A stretch of 64,000 nt of DNA from Achatina immaculata (GCA_009760885.1 CM019704.1:13809803-13873802); one strand, 5' to 3'. Positions 12,041 through 23,003 are shown, counted from the first letter of the stretch. The notes: generated from the sequence alone by a model not told the origin. Made by a program: numbers and translations.

Positions 12041-12524
12041 TCTGATGCTCCAAAATCATCAGAACTTTGTCTGGTCAGCTCCACCAAGAAGACAAGAGTT
12101 ATCCTACGTACTTTGGTCGTATTAAGAGACACGAGAGAGATTAATAAAAGAGAACATCGAGACTGAAAAAAAAACAGGAAAGATGTAGCTCAAGAAGATG
12201 TTACTGGCATCGCATGCGCCTGACTCACCGGAGGATGGTTTTGCTGATGTCTTTGTAGTTGGTGTATTGCATCTGGTTAGTTATTGCGTTTCAGTTGTTT
12301 CTTCCATTCAGAACTGCACTGGTTACGGATTATGGTTTTCGCCTCTTGGTAGTTTACTGGATGATTTGTTTGATCTTGTTTGCTGCCAGCTTTGGCGTAT
12401 AGACAGGTGTCCGAGTCGTAATATAATAGACTTTTTTTTTTTAGAAGCCTAACAATTCAACTCTCTAGGAAAGAAAGCCGAATTGTTTTCTTAAGTAAGC
12501 CATGGAAAAGAATTCTCGTCTCCT
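12041..12524. other. Non-coding, possible LINE trace
   Basis: At about 12080-12135 one frame reads TYFGRIKRHER, like the YFGH-(I/V)-KRH motif in LINE C-termini. With the RGRPQK trace at 14028 it may mark an old LINE into which LINE B inserted. Weak. Confidence 0.25.
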
Positions 12525-12537
12525 AGCAACACAAGAA

Positions 12538-13989
12538 CAAGGTGAAGATGAAGTGACTGCTGAGATGTTGAAAGCAGATGAAACAGAAACACTAAAACAA
12601 CTTTGCCGGATATTACAACAAATTTGGGATCTAGAAAAAGCTCCAGATGAGTGGAAAACTGGTCTTATAGTAAAACTACCAAAGAAGGGTGACCTCAGAG
12701 ATTGCGGGAACTGGAGAGGCATTACCCTACTGCCACTCACCAGTAAAGTATTTTGCAGAATAATCATCAACAGAATTGTACCAGCACTTGAAGGAAAACT
12801 TCGAAAAGAGCAGGCAGGATTTAGGAAAGGAAGATCATGCATAGACCACATATTTGTACTTAGACAACTATTAGAACAGGCAAATGAGTGGCATAGCACA
12901 ACATATGTATTGTTTATAGATTTTGAGAAAGCCTTTGACAGTGTCAATAGAGATGCACTGTGGAAAATCCTAAGATGGCATGGCCTCCCCCATAAGATAG
13001 TGAATGTAATCAAAGCCCTATACGAGGGTTTTCAGTGCAAAGTGATCTGTGGAGAACATACCTCCAGCAGCTTTAGGGTACAAACAGGAGTGAAGCAGGG
13101 ATGTGTAGTATCACCAACATTATTTATCTTGGCAATAGACTGGTTAATGAAGGAGGCAACATCAGACAAACGCAGAGGATTACAATGGACCCTCAACACA
13201 GTGCTGGAGGACCTTGACTTTGCGGACGACATTTGTCTACTGTCAAGCAGCCACAAAGAAACGCAAGATAAAATAAACAAGCTAACTCAGAATGCAAACA
13301 ACATAGGACTAAAGATCAATGTAGGAAAGACAAAGTTAATGAAGCAAAATGTGAACAACAAAAATGTACTCAGTGATAGCAAGTTAGTGGAGGAGGTCAA
13401 TGAATTTGCATACCATGGCAGTAGAGTAGTAGAAACTGAAGACAGCACAGAGGACATCAACAGCAGACTTACTAGAGCAAACCAGGCTTTTGCTATACTA
13501 CAGACTATATGGAAATAAAAAAAACTAAGCGTAAAGACGAAAATCAGGATATTTAAGAATAATGTTCTAAGTGTACTACTCTATGGAAGTGAATGCTGGA
13601 AAATCACCAAAACCATAGAAAACAAGTTGAATTCTTTCCAGACTAAATGTTTACGAAGAATTAGAAAAATATTTTGGCCAAACACCATAAGAAATAACAT
13701 CTTGTTGGCAGAGATGCAGATGAAGCCACTGACAGTAATTATTGAGGAAAGACGCTGGCGATGGTTGGAACATGTGCTCCGAATGACTGATAACTCACTA
13801 CCAAAAACAGCACTAAGATGAACACCACAGGGGAACAGAAGTAAGGGTAGACCAAAAGAGACATGGAGAAGAACAACAGAGAGGACTTTGAGCAATAGAG
13901 GGCTCACCTAGGCAAGAGCAGAAAAAAAGGCAAAGGACAGGCATTTGTGGAAAACCCTTGCGGAAGCCCCATGTGCCCTGGGCACTTAA
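12538..13989 (+). pseudogene. LINE B reverse transcriptase, 5'-truncated with internal stops
   Basis: RT of an APE-type non-LTR element, probably RTE clade. Visible in order: EDEVTAEMLKADE (pre-RT linker), LPKKGDLRDCGNWRGITLL (RT motif 1), FRKGRSCIDHI (motif 2), LFIDFEKAFDSVNRD with the first catalytic Asp, VKQGCVVSPTLF, and LEDLDFADDICLL with the FADD box at about 13216-13230. The RT core is intact for 338 codons up to a TAA at 13516-13518, directly before a run of eight A. Reading continues in the same frame into the thumb and C-terminus (LLYGSECWKITKT, SKGRPKETWRRTT, ending APCALGT), broken by two more stops (13819, 13909). There is no endonuclease domain in this copy. It would make cDNA in the parent element but is non-autonomous here. 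Confidence 0.92.
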
Positions 13990-14014
13990 GGTTCAGAGAG
14001 AGAGAGAGAGAGAG
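12538..14014 (+). mobile_element. LINE B copy 1, 5'-truncated, GA-tailed, with 13-bp TSD
   Basis: The insertion is bracketed by AGCAACACAAGAA at 12525-12537 and 14015-14027. It begins within the region just upstream of the RT core and ends, 11 bases after the stop codon at 13987-13989, in a (GA)n tail. The ATG at 12502 that opens the long frame lies in flanking DNA, so the first 12 residues of that frame are not LINE-derived. The perfect duplication suggests a relatively recent insertion compared with LINE G. Confidence 0.93.
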
Positions 14015-14027
14015 AGCAACACAAGAA

Positions 14028-14260
14028 TAGCACCTGAAACTCAGGTGGGCAGACAAAGAGGTCGGCCACAGAAAGAGATGGATGAAGCTGGTGGACGACA
14101 TCTTGAAGAGGGATAAATGAGACCTAAACATGTGCTCTAAATAAGACACCGATAATCAAATTACCTGTGATACGTAACACTACACAGCAGAAAGAAGTAG
14201 TAGTAGTAGTAGAAGTAGAAGAAGAAGATGAACAACAACAACAACAACAACAACAACAAC
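14028..14260 (+). pseudogene. Possible older LINE 3' end with (TAG)/(GAA)/(CAA) tail
   Basis: Immediately 3' of LINE B copy 1, one frame reads VGRQRGRPQK and, after a +1 shift, RWMKLVDDILKRDK. This resembles the RGRP-x-(K/R)RW-x-(D/L)-x(2)-DDL region before the end of many LINE ORFs. It is followed by (TAG)n, (GAA)n and (CAA)n at 14191-14260. It may be the 3' end of the element that LINE B copy 1 entered. Confidence 0.35.
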
Positions 14261-14849
14261 TGGGAACTGAAGAAAATCATGACAACCCGCTTTCATCGCC
14301 ACATGCTATCAACAGCGTTGATATCATCAGCGCTGAACAATCGAACAAAGCGCTTGGTTTCACAGAATTTTTAACAAGACCAGAATGTATTGTATTTGGA
14401 AGCTTTTTAAAAAAGACAAGATTTCCGTAAATCGCTCTAAATAATTAAGGAGATGCCATTATCTTGTCCCCATCTTCTTCACTGTGAACTTTAGATGAAG
14501 CTGGCTGGTGAAGAGCGTTACGCGACCACGCGAATTTCGCAAACCATATATAAGAAACACAATATCGTTTGAAATCGGTTCACAAAAATATGGAGATCCA
14601 TTCTCGAAATTTCCAGCCAGCCCTACCGGTTATCATTGTTGTTGCCGTAGGGTCTCCGTTATCTATGGAGTTGTCTGCAGGCAAAAAAAAAAAAACGAAA
14701 TCTTCAAGCCCAGGCATCCAGAGGGATTAGAACTGGACACATTCTGTATCTCTGCCCTCTCTACCAAGAACCAAGAACTCAACTTTGGGGTGCAGAGCAT
14801 GATCTAAAAAAAACAAACAAAAAAACTGCACAATTTATCCAGATTTCTT
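14261..14849. other. Non-coding spacer
   Basis: No recognised element. Confidence 0.4.
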
Positions 14850-15115
14850 CTTCTTCTTCTTCTTCTTGTAACTGCGAGTTGATGTTCTTTGCAGCCGACT
14901 TTAGAGCGGTTAATTTTTTTCCCAGCCCGTAAGTGGAGCTGAAAGGCAAGGGGTGTGAACTGCTTCTTTGGAACTCCAATGGTGTGGGCACTTCGGAGTT
15001 AACCTTCCCCGTTAGCCAGGCTAGGCCTGTTGCCGGGCGAGGTCGGACAGGATCTTGGTTAGCTACAGCTCGCCAACCCTAACGCTAACAACAAAAAAAC
15101 AGGACTATGGAATGC
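14850..15115 (-). mobile_element. SINE-1 family copy
   Basis: The (TTC)n stretch at about 14845-14865 marks the 3' tail. It is followed by the complements of the GCAAAGA, GGAGCTGAAAGG and GTTAGCCAGGC-type blocks, ending near 'ctcgccaaccctaacgctaac', matching the copy at 1060-1332. Confidence 0.7.
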
Positions 15116-15300
15116 AGAATTAAAAAGAAATAGGAGCGGGTTAAAACGTCGGATTTAAATTCCTAGAGTGTACCCAAAATGAAAGGCGTCATCCTTATAG
15201 AGATCACTGTGAATCTTAACCATTAACCAGTCTGCGGTAGAAAAATAGACTGTTATTTGAATCACAAAAATATTTCCTTTAAACTGTATGATAGTTTGCG

Positions 15301-15334
15301 TATACATATATACATACATACATACATACATACA

Positions 15335-15368
<34 letters not shown>

Positions 15369-15480
15369 CATACATACATATATTCACACATACATACATT
15401 CACACATACATACATACATACATACATACATACGTACGTACATACATACATACATACATACGTACATACATACATACATA
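15301..15480. repeat. (ACAT)n microsatellite
   Basis: About 180 bp of tetranucleotide repeats with occasional TTCAC and ACGT variants. Three long frames with alternating residues arise from it and are artefacts. Confidence 0.97.
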
Positions 15481-16176
15481 CAGTGGCTTTTGGCATTTTT
15501 CTTTTTAAAAAAAAACTCTACTTTCCTCGTGTTTTAATTCGCATCGAATGTTTGAAAACCTTTTACTCAGTCTATCCACAAGCTTAGTTTCGTATTTCCT
15601 TCATTATCGGCATCCTCCATTGTGTTGAAGGTTACGTGAGTGCTGTCTAATTTGGAGCGGAAATTTTGATCTTTTGTCAACAAATAAGGTGTGGTCAAAC
15701 ATCATTTCCCGTGTCTGTACTCTGAAGAAGTTTTTAGTGCTAGAAGGAAAAGTCTCTACAACCTAGAGGCCATCACAGAACGGAGGGCACTGAGAAAGGA
15801 TACAAGAGTCTCGAAAGAACGAGAGATTCGCTGTAGTTGATGGAGCATGCACTTTAGAAAATTGAATTTTCTCTATTAATTTTCCTGGATATTCGGGTGC
15901 TCTTACGATTTTGAAACTTGATTTGATATTCAAGAAGTGTCTTGATCCATTAGGTAATATCTCAGATTTAAGACAAACAATAAACCTGAGAGTTTGGAAA
16001 GTAGATTTGAAAACAAAAATGTGAAATGTTTTATGAGACTGAATCTAAATCATTCAAGTTTAGATTTTACATTTGATCAGACGACGATTATTTATTTTTT
16101 TTTTTACTTTCATGTACAAACCCACTGCTGATTACACTTCCAAGAGCTCTAAAACTGACATTGTGTCACTACTTTC
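15481..16176. other. Non-coding spacer
   Basis: Nothing recognised. Confidence 0.4.
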
Positions 16177-16177
16177 C

Positions 16178-16212
<35 letters not shown>

Positions 16213-16305
16213 TCTCGCTCTAAGGGCAGAATGTCAGACGGGCCTTCGTGCCCAATTCTTAACCCTTTTGAAATAAAGGTCAATCAATCAATCAATAAAT
16301 AAAGG

Positions 16306-16335
<30 letters not shown>
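16177..16335. repeat. (CT)n tract split by an inserted retroelement end
   Basis: CT dinucleotides at about 16180-16208 and 16305-16332 flank a LINE C 3' end. The arrangement fits insertion within one original CT microsatellite, whose halves now serve as an uninformative target duplication. Confidence 0.8.
16218..16303 (+). mobile_element. LINE C 3' end, ATCA-tailed
   Basis: It carries GGCAGAATGTCAGACGGGCC, 'aattcttaaccc' and 'aataaaggtcaatcaatcaat'. The same block recurs at about 18600-18690. The AATAAAG followed by an (ATCA)n tail is typical of a LINE 3' untranslated region. No coding sequence is present, so the clade cannot be named. Confidence 0.65.
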
Positions 16336-16336
<1 letters not shown>

Positions 16337-16472
16337 ATCTATATATAAGCTAACTTCCACTTTATGGACCTGGTGGCAGAGAAATATATTTATTTCAATT
16401 TGTGTGGAAATTTGAAGTCAGCGTGGACTTCAGAATACGTTTTCAGCGGTAAGAGGAATGTCTGTACACGGT

Positions 16473-16590
16473 GACACCAAGAGAGGACATAACACTGCGA
16501 CACCAAGAGAGGACATAACACTGCGACACCAAGAGAGGACATAACACTGCGACACCAAGAGAGGACATAACACTGCGACAGAGGACAGTG
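16473..16590. repeat. 26-bp tandem repeat, about 4.3 copies
   Basis: Unit GACACCAAGAGAGGACATAA plus CACTGC, starting at 16473, 16499, 16525 and 16551. The copies are almost identical, so the expansion is young. Confidence 0.95.
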
Positions 16591-16689
16591 TCAACACATA
16601 AGAGCGTAGACACAGGAAGTCAACGTTATCTAAACCATATTTTGCTTAACAAGCGAGCTCTGTATAACACTTTGGTAAGTAATCACCAA

Positions 16690-17533
16690 GTAGACAAAGA
16701 ATATTGCGATGCCATAACAATTTGAGGTTATGAAATACCAGAGATTAGATATACTGATGACACAGTATTACTGTCCACAACATAAAAAGGAATGGAAAAA
16801 CTAATTATGTCAGTCCGTAAGAACAGCGAAGAGCAAAACCTCTATCTTAATGCGAAGAAAACTAAATTGATGACAACTGACAAAACAAACAAGGCAGCTG
16901 AAATATGTATAAATAATGAAAACACTGGAAGAAGTGGAGAGTTTTGAATATCTTGGATCACTACTAACTAATAATGGAGATACAATGAGGGAAATTAAAA
17001 GGAGGACATCTATCGCTCTTCAGAAAGTAAAACAACTAAAGAATCTGTGGACAGGAACAGGCAGAACTACAAAAATAAGATTTTTAAGGGCATGCATCTT
17101 TCTCATCGCAACATATGCCTGTGAGACCTGGACACTTAACAAAACAGCTGAGAAATACATAAACGCCTTTGAATGTAAATGCTACAGATGAGTTCTTCAA
17201 ATATCATGGACACAAACAAGAACAAATACATCCATACTACAAGAACTTAATATTGAAGAAGGCTGGCTAGTAAAGAGAATTAAAGAGAGAAAACAAATAT
17301 TTTGGACACACACATTAAACGTCATTATAATCTAGAGAAAACCGTCTTGGAAGAGTACATAATGGGGAAAAGAAAGAGAGGAAGACCAAGGCGAAGATGG
17401 CTGCAAGACATTGTTGATGATCTGCAAATGAATGCATCAGCAGCAGGCCATCTTGCTCACAACCGAGAGGCCTACAGAAGTGCTGTTAGGGAGGCAAAGT
17501 TCCGCAAGGAACACGCAAATGAATGAATGAATG
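16690..17533 (+). mobile_element. LINE A copy 1, 5'-truncated, TGAA-tailed, with TSD
   Basis: AAGTAATCACCA at 16678-16689 and 17534-17545 brackets the element. It begins just before the RT active site: IRYTDDTVLLS, a YTDD variant of the usual (F/Y)ADD box. It continues through KKTKLMTTDKTNKA, VESFEYLGSLLTNNGDTMRE, ATYACETWTLNKTAEK, then GKRKRGRPRRRWLQDIVDD, ending HANE. A stop follows LLSTT, a frameshift lies near 16915, and another stop follows FECKCYR. The terminal TGA (17524-17526) is part of the ATGAATGA tail. The catalytic core upstream of motif C is missing. Confidence 0.92.
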
Positions 17534-17545
17534 AAGTAATCACCA

Positions 17546-18019
17546 TGTGAGACAGTCCTACCACATGTCGGAACGGAGTTTAGGAGCGGGTACAATTTTG
17601 ATTTCTAAAACTTGAACCAATCACTGGATGAACGTTTTAATCTCCTGGAGTACGAGCCACAAAATCAGTTTCTCTTTTTATCCAACACCGTGATTACCAA
17701 TTCAATATCTGGCCAAGCCTGCTGCCATTTTAAATGCTAGTTCTGCTGTCAACGAAACATGATCTTTGAAAACATGAAAAGAGTGCAATAGCTTGCAAGC
17801 GCGTCGTAGTTTGAAAATAAATCGATATGGGGGGAAAGACACGGAGAATGAAAAATAGAAAATAATTCTGAAGAAAATGGAAATGCGAAGTGAACGAGAA
17901 ACAAAGAACGAACTTCACTATGCAAGGGGTCAAGAATTAAGTACATACGCCCGCCTGATATTCTGCTTTCTATCTCTAAAACTTTACCTATTTGTAAATA
18001 TTTTATATCAGTTTAATAC

Positions 18020-18064
<45 letters not shown>

Positions 18065-18420
18065 CTTATCAGCGATTCCCGCCCTTTCTAGAAACAGATA
18101 GTAAAGTCAATGATTAACCCGACTGAATGCTGTTTGATATAAAATCTGATTATTTATTGATGAATGCCAGATGAATAGCCCATATTTTTCCCAAGCGCGC
18201 CCAGACCATCAGCTGCGTCTGATCTGAAAGAAAAACGTGTGTTGTTACGACACATAGAAGGCAATTTAGCTATATAAAAAAAATCGCCATCATAGCTCCA
18301 ACTTGCCATGGATCTGTGTTAGTTCTAAGGTGCTGGAATAATTTGCTGGGAACTGCTGTTTATATGAGTTTGCACATAACCTATGCCTGATCAACCAAAA
18401 CTATCACAGCGTAGCAAACT
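17546..18420. other. Non-coding spacer with an (AG)n tract
   Basis: A pure (AG)n run lies at about 18021-18061. No gene recognised. Confidence 0.5.
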
Positions 18421-18424
18421 TCAA

Positions 18425-18430
<6 letters not shown>

Positions 18431-18456
<26 letters not shown>

Positions 18457-18683
18457 TCTCATGCACTGAGTGCATGGGTAAGAGCAAAACGTAAATGTTA
18501 TGTGTTATGTCTCTGAGCTTTCCAATGTTAGTTATGTTGGTTATGTGAGCAGCATATTTGTAGAATGTCTAGAACAGAGTCAAAGTTGTATGATAAAATG
18601 GCAGAATGTCAGATGGGCCTAATTCTTAACCCTGTGGAATTAAAGATCAATCATGCAATCAATAAATCAATCAATAAATCAAC
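18431..18683 (+). mobile_element. LINE C 3' end, second copy
   Basis: It ends with GGCAGAATGTCAGATGGGCC, 'ttcttaaccctgtggaattaaag' and an (ATCA)n tail, like the copy at 16218. CAATCTCTC occurs before (18422-18430) and after (18684-18692), a possible 9-bp target duplication, although the low-complexity CT tract makes this uncertain. About 140 bp more of the 3' region is retained here than in the first copy. Confidence 0.55.
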
Positions 18684-18692
18684 CAATCTCTC

Positions 18693-19431
18693 CTATATAC
18701 ACACACGCTTGCACACTTTCACACAAACATAACCCGGATCGTCGCTTTATAAATTATTTGTAACCGGCAAACATTGATAGCTTCATCGTCATTTCACCAG
18801 AAACAATTGCTTTCTTTTTTGCACATCAATCAATCCCTACAATTGTTCAAGTCGTCCACTCTGTATTGTTGATGCGTTTCAGTCACAGAGTCACACTCTG
18901 CTTTACATGTAAAGATAATTGTGATTTGCAATAATTAATTACTTTTTTTTTTGCCTCCTAGAAGACTTATTACTGACAGTAAAAGCGCAGCCTATGTAAA
19001 TTAAACAGAATAATGCAAGCTCTTTTTTCAAAAGCAATTTGGTCTTCAAAAGTGTTGGCAAATCACTAAAAGTAATAAAAGTCACTGGAATTACATTCTT
19101 GCCCCTTCCCCCCCCCCCCCCCCCCCCCCCCAAATCCCCATCTTTCATTTCACTACCAGTACGAAAGAAGTCAGTTTCATTATGACCTACCACGTGACCG
19201 AAATGCTTATAAATGTCCAGTTCTTATGTTTGTTTGTTTTTGTTCTGTCTTTATTTGATATAGTTTTGTTTCACTGCCTCTTACTTGTCTTATTTTGTGA
19301 CTTGGAAACACGCCCCCAATCATCTGAGCATTCACGCTTCAACGATCTTGGCTTTCATTTCGTTTTTCTTCTCCGACATTTAAAGTTAAATGAATTACTA
19401 CTTCCAATGAACATAATTTTTTTATGTTTCT
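18693..19431. other. Non-coding spacer with long poly-C
   Basis: A C run of more than 20 bases lies at about 19108-19131. Nothing else recognised. Confidence 0.5.
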
Positions 19432-19725
19432 TTCAGTGAACATAAAACATCGTTACTTTCAATGAATATACGAATACTGTTACTTTCAATGAACATAAAA
19501 CATCGTTACTTTCAATGAATATACGAATACTGTTACTTTCAATGAACATAAAACATCGTTACTTTCAATGAATATACGAATACTGTTACTTTCAATGAAC
19601 ATAAAAACATTGTTACTTTTAATGAACATGAAAACGTCGTTACTTTTAAAGAACATAAAAACATTGTTACTTTTAATGAACATAAAAATATTGTTACTTG
19701 AACATAAAAACTTTGCTACTTTCAC
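19432..19725. repeat. 53-bp tandem repeat of paired 26/27-bp subunits
   Basis: GAACATAAAACATCG-TTACTTTCAAT alternates with GAATATACGAATACTG-TTACTTTCAAT for three rounds. It then decays into single 27-bp units with ACATTG or ACGTCG variants. The dimer structure shows that a two-subunit block was amplified after the subunits diverged. Confidence 0.9.
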
Positions 19726-20427
19726 TGAGCGCTAAAAAACCCCTTTCTAACTGAGTTGTATAATGCTACCTGCTAAATTATGTCTGAGTTGCAGAAAAAT
19801 GAAAGCTGAATCCAGGAGCAGATTTGTTCTGTTATTTCTGGCACATATTGAAGTCCTGTTTGTGTTTGGGCACTCAACAAAGTTTGAAAAAACATCGGTG
19901 ATTTTTGAACTATGAAAATTGTCTGCAGTGTTCTGAAGCATTTTCTTTCCTATTTCAGTACCAAAGAACAATTTGAAATTGACTCAGTCCCTGTAAATGT
20001 TTGTTTTTCTTCATATATAAGTGACTGATTGTTACTTTTGTTAACACCAAAACGTTCTCGCTTGTCTCCATGTCCTAGCTAGAAATGTTAAAGACATAGA
20101 AATAAATGAGAATGTTTTGGTATTTTTTCGGTTATAGTATAATTAATGAAGTGATTCTAAGTTTGGATATTTTTAAAAAAAGCTGATCTTCTCTAGATGA
20201 ACATAGAAAGTGAAAAACAACATTTTGAGTGAGAATCTTGTGGTACGTTTTGTTTCTATTTCTTTACGTCTCAGGGGAGCGAATGCGCTAAAAGCTTTTG
20301 TAGTGTTTTAGCAAACATTAGCGCGGTCTTAGTCGTGGTTTTTTGCCCTTTGTTAAGCTGTCGATGCATACATAGCTTTTGTTGCAAGTTTTTATTTGCA
20401 GGTATTTGAAGCTCAACGTATTGATAG
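19726..20427. other. Non-coding spacer
   Basis: Nothing recognised. Confidence 0.4.
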
Positions 20428-20459
<32 letters not shown>

Positions 20460-20460
20460 G
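20428..20460. repeat. (ATCT)n microsatellite
   Basis: About eight uninterrupted ATCT units. Confidence 0.95.
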
Positions 20461-20484
20461 GAGACGAATATGTTGTCCATTTCT

Positions 20485-20735
20485 GGAAATCAGTGACCCA
20501 CAGCTGACATGCTAGGGTCAGGATGAACCAAAGCTGACCAAGACCCTGTTCCACCTCTCACTTTGTATTCCCAGTAACATACCTAACCTGGTTAAAGGGG
20601 ACAGGGATCGCTAATAGTCCCAACGGCGACGCAGCCCGCTAAAGAAGTATCGCACACCCCTCCTCTTTTAAAGCTCCACTCAAAGACTGAAAAAAAAAAA
20701 AAAACTAGGCGCCATAACCAACTGTTTCAGCATTT
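20485..20735 (+). mobile_element. SINE-1 family copy, 3'-shortened
   Basis: Head 'cccacagctgacatgctagggtcagg', then 'taaaggggacagggatcgc' and 'taaagaagtatcgcacacccc', followed by an A15 run and 'ggcgccataacca'. The final GCAAAGA-GAA block is not recognisable. Confidence 0.7.
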
Positions 20736-21763
20736 TCCACTTTCATGTTTTAATCTCATTTCACCGAATGTTATAATGTTTTCAGTTTCACGCAGTGTTT
20801 TATTTGTATTCATATCCATCATGCTCTCTGTTTTATTGTGCTCCAGAATAATCTGCTAGCGGCTTTTATGTAGTTCTTATTTGACCCCTTCAGCACTAAT
20901 CAGTACAGACAACGGAATGTGTTACCAGCACAGCCAGCAGGTTTAGATAAACTCTTTGTTTGCTGAGGGGCGGGGGAGTGGTGATACACTGATACATAAA
21001 CAGACAAACAAAAGGACGGATTATTTTCCTACGAATTAATAATCTGTATAGCTCACAAATACCAAGTCCTAAGCTTACACTGCGTGCGCTCTCTGTGAAG
21101 GGGGGCGGGGGGACTTGGTAAAGAATGTACGAGCTTCTAGTGGTAAGATAGCTCCTCTTTAGAAGCCTGCTTTTTTTTTTAAAATACGGTCTGGAAATGA
21201 AAGAAAGCCGTATTAGATGTCATTTTTTTTCCTTCTCAAAATCTGGCCACAGTTTGGACTGAAACAAAAAGGCTGAAGATTGTAACTACATGGAGATGAT
21301 TAACCAAGTCCAGTAACTCTCTTATATTATTCATTTCAATACTGTAATTACATAGAGACAAAACTTACCTTAATGTCTTGTAAATCCAATATTTGCCATC
21401 ATTATCACTAAGAAACAAAAAGAAATCTTTTTTTTTTAAATGTACGCTACCAAACAGTAACAAATCCCATATGCCAGATTGGACATTCATGAGAACAATC
21501 TCTTTCACTTTCTGGCCAATTTATTTTGACAAGTCTCAAAGCTTTGCAAATGTCACGTTTTAGGCAAAAATATCAAATATTACGCCAAACAGACAAAGTG
21601 ATCTCTAGGGTGTTATTTGGTTGACTATTTGTTTTTGCCGACGAAGATTTCCAGTGTATTATATACACGAGACATTTATTAGTTTTTTTTTGTTTTGTTT
21701 GATTGCTTTGTTCAATATAACATTTTTGAAAAGCATATATTATTACAGATTATGCGATATGAA
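20736..21763. other. Non-coding spacer
   Basis: G-rich stretches at about 20956-20973 and 21099-21112. No gene recognised. Confidence 0.45.
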
Positions 21764-21975
21764 ACAGAGAAAGAGAGTTAGAGCATAGACTAAACTAAAC
21801 AGCGCAGATATACACTTGCATGACCTGTCAGATTCTACAGAGAAAGAGAGTTAGAGCATAGACTAAACTACACAACACAGATATGTGACCTGTCAGACTC
21901 CTCAAAGAAAAAGAATTAGAGCATAGACCAAACTAAACAGCGCAGATATACACTTGCATGACCTGTCAGATTCTT
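21764..21975. repeat. Tandem triplication, units about 65-70 bp
   Basis: AGAGAAAGAGAGTTAGAGCA or a close variant begins each unit near 21767, 21837 and 21902. Each ends 'gacctgtcaga'. Units 1 and 3 are more alike than either is to the shortened unit 2. Confidence 0.85.
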
Positions 21976-22477
21976 CTTCTTCTTTGTCCTTGGCTCAGAC
22001 ATCGACACAGGACTTAAGAGAAGATAAGGGGTTCTAGCCGTTGCATTGGTCTGGCGCCCGGAGAGTATTCCCTGTTGTAAGGGTGGGCCCGACGGACTTC
22101 GGAAAATGGAGGGGGGAGGCCTTTAGTGAATGAAAACAGGTGAGAGAGCGGCGGAGGGGGGGGGGGGCGGGGTTTTACCTGCTTGCAAAATTTCTATCGG
22201 AGGCTCTGCATCGACAATAATTTCTCTGGCAAATGTAACAGCTCGCCTCTGACTCTCAGCATCAGGTAAGCTGAGCGAGGAATAAGAACCCTCTGTAGGC
22301 GTCAGCGACGAACCCTCAATCAGCGCCTGACGGAAATAATCATTACACTCACCTTAGTGCTGATAACTGAGACGGCGGCGGGGATATGGAGATACGAGAA
22401 TGTCTTGATTGCAGCCCTGACATAAATCAATCAGTCAAGCTTTTGTGGAGCTGAGGTCTAATCTAGTCCTTTGCTTC
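21976..22477. other. Non-coding, possible GAA-tailed retroelement end
   Basis: TTCTTCTTCTTC at about 21971-21983 directly follows the triplication and could be the tail of a minus-strand LINE or SINE. The adjoining sequence matches no family that I recognised. Poly-G at about 22157-22166. Confidence 0.3.
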
Positions 22478-22770
22478 AGCAAGGTGTATATCTGGCATCT
22501 TTGGGGCATAAAATGTATATTTGCCATCTCTGGGGCATAAAATGTATATCTGGTATCTCTGGGGCATAAAATGTATATCTGGCAGCTCTGGGGCAAAAAA
22601 TGTATATCTGGTATCTCTGGGGCATAAGATGTATATCTGGCATCTCTGGGGCAAAAAATGTATATCTGGCATCTCTGGGGCATAAAATGTATATCTGGCA
22701 TCTCTGGGGCATAAAATGTATATCTGGCATCTCTGGGCCATAAGATGTATATCTGGAATCTCTAGGCATA
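22478..22770. repeat. 29-bp minisatellite, about 10 copies
   Basis: Unit GGGGCATAAAATGTATATCTGG plus CATCTCT, with starts at 22503, 22532 and 22561 and onward. Because 29 is not a multiple of three, each strand's frame cycles, but the lack of stops in the unit still gives minus-strand frames of 88-262 codons; these are artefacts. Confidence 0.95.
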
Positions 22771-23003
22771 TTATCATCCCGTTGCTCAAGAAGCCCTCGG
22801 CGAACGAAGGCAGAGTAGGATATCAGATGAAAGTCCGTGTCGTGAACAGGAAACACCACCTGGGTCTCACAGCTTATGAAGGAGAAAATCTTCATCTTCG
22901 TCCGCTTTATCTGAGCTCGGTACTCATTGAAAGAAAAATAAGAGATGGTTACAGCTTGGGAAAAACCCCTCATTAAACTAATTTTTAAGCATAATTTATA
23001 TAT

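Noticed and set aside
12502..12537. The ATG at 12502 as the true start of the RT protein
   Set aside because: It lies upstream of the LINE insertion boundary defined by the 13-bp duplication, so it is flanking DNA.
12465..13013. Minus-strand frame of 182 codons
   Set aside because: It is the antisense shadow of the LINE B reverse transcriptase. Plus-strand frames at 37376, 38134, 38524 and 39168 are likewise shadows of LINE B copy 3.
15155..15587. Long frames of Tyr-Ile-His-Thr or Met-Tyr-Val-Cys
   Set aside because: Products of an (ACAT)n microsatellite.
19108..19131. Long C and G homopolymers (also at 8949, 9179, 10629, 25378, 41828, 58950, 60283 and 63985) as a functional signal
   Set aside because: They are scattered with no consistent partner sequence; simple slippage or sequencing-length uncertainty explains them.
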